Assembly (NCBI RefSeq): GCF_018919065.1
Contig: NZ_JAHLQG010000012.1
Coordinates: 62,001 to 126,000 of the forward strand
Direction of reading: 5' to 3'
Source: Blautia sp. MSJ-9
GTDB lineage: Bacteria; Bacillota; Clostridia; Lachnospirales; Lachnospiraceae
Length of the DNA stretch: 64,000 bases
The position numbers were made by a program, and so were the translations under genes. Shown here one piece after another: positions 62,736 to 64,000 of this stretch; the stretch's first letter is position 1; every line of letters begins with the position of its first letter. The notes below the pieces were generated by a model that was not told where the DNA came from, made no database searches, and saw nothing but the letters and a program-made list of their open reading frames with translations.

Positions 62736-64000
62736 CTATTTTTTCTTTGTTAATTTTTTCAAAACCTGACTCTCAATTTCCCATACAAGCGGCTCTTTTA
62801 ATACTGTCAAAATAACACCATATCCACCAAAGAAAAGAACAGCCGAGAATATCAAAGTTACAAAATTTCCCATTCCCAGCATCTTCACCCAGCTTGAACT
62901 TACCACTCCGACAAATGTCGCTAATATAACTGCTCCATAACGTACATTCCTGTAAGCTGGTATAACTTCTTTTCTTAATGCAATAAATTGTACTATCCAG
63001 ACAACGCCTTCTGCCACAAGGGTACCAATTGCTGCTCCTGCTGATGCCAATTGCGGAATCAATATTGCATTCAAAATCAGATCAACAATTGCTCCTGCAA
63101 TTTCCGAATACAACACTACTTTTTCACGTCCCAATGGAACCAACATCTGAATCCCCATAATATTAGTCAGACCTATAAACAGAATCGTAGGCATAATAAC
63201 CTGCATTGGAATAACTGACAAAATATAAGCATCACCCGACAGAAACAAAATTCCCTCTTTTGCATACAGAATAAAATAGACAGTCAAAGGAACTGCAATA
63301 AGAAAAACAAAATTAATCGCCTTTTTCGTAATTCTACGGAACTCATCCATTTCATGATGTTCTATGTAATAAGATGCTCTCGGCAACAGCACAGTTCCCA
63401 GAGAAGTGACAATTCCCAATAATACACTTTTGATTTTTACAGCAGCATTATAATATCCGACATCAACATCCGTTTTAATAAAGCCCAACATTACAGTATC
63501 CAAATTTGTATAAACTGTCGTAGCACATGACATCGCAAAGAAAATCATAATTGGCCCAAAATGCCTTCGAAAATTATAGTCTCCAACAGGCTTTACCTGA
63601 ATGTAACGATGAACATTAACTAAATTACAAATATTGGAAGCCGATGCAGCAAAAATAGAAATTCCACCATAAATAACATAATCACTCTTCTGATGGATCA
63701 GCACAAACATAGCAAGGAGTGCAATAAATTTAAATAAAATCGATCTGAGTGTTATATACGTATATTTTTCCAGTCCACGATACAGCCAGTCCATACCAAT
63801 CGCATTAAATAATAATGTGGTACTCATAATCAAAAATAATGAACGTTCTGCCTGCAGCCGAGGTACACATCCCAGTGCGATTCCAAATGCAATATATGTT
63901 ATCACCGTCATACCAACATTAATAATAAAGATTTCCTGCACAGTTCTGGATAATTCAACTTTATCATCCCTTACCTTCGCACACGCCCGAATCCCGTAAG
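62736..64000 (-). CDS. Polysaccharide flippase (Wzx/RfbX type), N-terminus off right edge
   Basis: Multi-pass exporter of lipid-linked glycan units. The frame stays open through base 64000; the part visible holds 420 codons, starting YGIRACAKVRDDK, with about eleven or twelve hydrophobic helices and a basic C-terminus (KLTKKK). A GTG at 63941 is not a real start because conserved sequence continues upstream of it. Together with glf it places the right edge inside a capsular or wall polysaccharide locus. Confidence 0.88.
   Translation of the reverse strand, partial: YGIRACAKVRDDKVELSRTVQEIFIINVGMTVITYIAFGIALGCVPRLQAERSLFLIMSTTLLFNAIGMDWLYRGLEKYTYITLRSILFKFIALLAMFVLIHQKSDYVIYGGISIFAASASNICNLVNVHRYIQVKPVGDYNFRRHFGPIMIFFAMSCATTVYTNLDTVMLGFIKTDVDVGYYNAAVKIKSVLLGIVTSLGTVLLPRASYYIEHHEMDEFRRITKKAINFVFLIAVPLTVYFILYAKEGILFLSGDAYILSVIPMQVIMPTILFIGLTNIMGIQMLVPLGREKVVLYSEIAGAIVDLILNAILIPQLASAGAAIGTLVAEGVVWIVQFIALRKEVIPAYRNVRYGAVILATFVGVVSSSWVKMLGMGNFVTLIFSAVLFFGGYGVILTVLKEPLVWEIESQVLKKLTKKK

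Noticed and set aside
1..64000. tRNA genes, rRNA genes and CRISPR arrays
   Set aside because: No TPsiC-arm motif (GGTTCGAATCC or its complement), rRNA sequence or regularly spaced repeat array was found by reading both strands.

Overview
The window reads as chromosome of a low-to-mid GC Firmicute of the family Lachnospiraceae. The rlmN-rsmB-peptidase-fmt-def-priA and rho-rpmE-DUF1385-prmC-prfA orders, two glycyl-radical (anaerobic) ribonucleotide reductases, a meso-DAP type MurE and sortase-signal surface proteins all fit a strictly anaerobic gut clostridium. The genus cannot be fixed from the sequence alone. No rRNA, tRNA or CRISPR array was seen.

Layout. 1-8.3 kb: a minus-strand housekeeping run for translation and replication restart (rlmN, rsmB, zinc peptidase, fmt, def, priA) and murE. 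8.4-16.8 kb: a sortase-signal surface protein, carbamate kinase, nrdD, a zinc-ribbon membrane protein, asnA and a CBS protein. 16.8-25.3 kb: an amino-acid ABC operon ending in a BASS transporter, dapF, azlCD, a secreted SGNH hydrolase, and a metal-transporter/Fur pair behind a repeated operator. 25.4-31.3 kb: sulfur genes (metY, mnmA, cysK) with an Rrf2 regulator and a probable 6S RNA. 31.5-45.2 kb: ACT protein, a second nrdD with a fused redoxin, hflX, TPR lipoprotein, glmM, nucleotidyltransferase, then prfA-prmC-DUF1385-rpmE-rho. 45.7-52.3 kb: a c-di-GMP-I riboswitch controlling a secreted HExxH protease, a transglutaminase-like lipoprotein and a compact type IV pilus cassette ending in pilT. 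52.4-64 kb: an accessory zone with a long-hairpin element, hisC, a decayed alanine symporter, gene remnants, secreted proteins, a TnpB insertion element that splits an Rpn-type gene, a second broken Rpn copy, glf and a polysaccharide flippase running off the right edge.

Most notable observations: (1) the ABC substrate-binding protein at 19298-20086 appears circularly permuted, with the second half of the SBP_bac_3 fold placed before the first; (2) a c-di-GMP-I riboswitch-terminator precedes a secreted HExxH protease, paralleling C. difficile Zmp1/PPEP-1; (3) a 163-bp near-perfect hairpin element abuts and includes the pilT stop codon; (4) a dispersed palindromic repeat family recurs between genes across the whole window; (5) a TnpB keeps its RuvC triad but has lost its zinc-ribbon cysteines, and it carries a recognisable right-end RNA; (6) both nrdD genes have NrdR-type boxes. 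Function calls rest on reading motifs by eye; no database search was possible.
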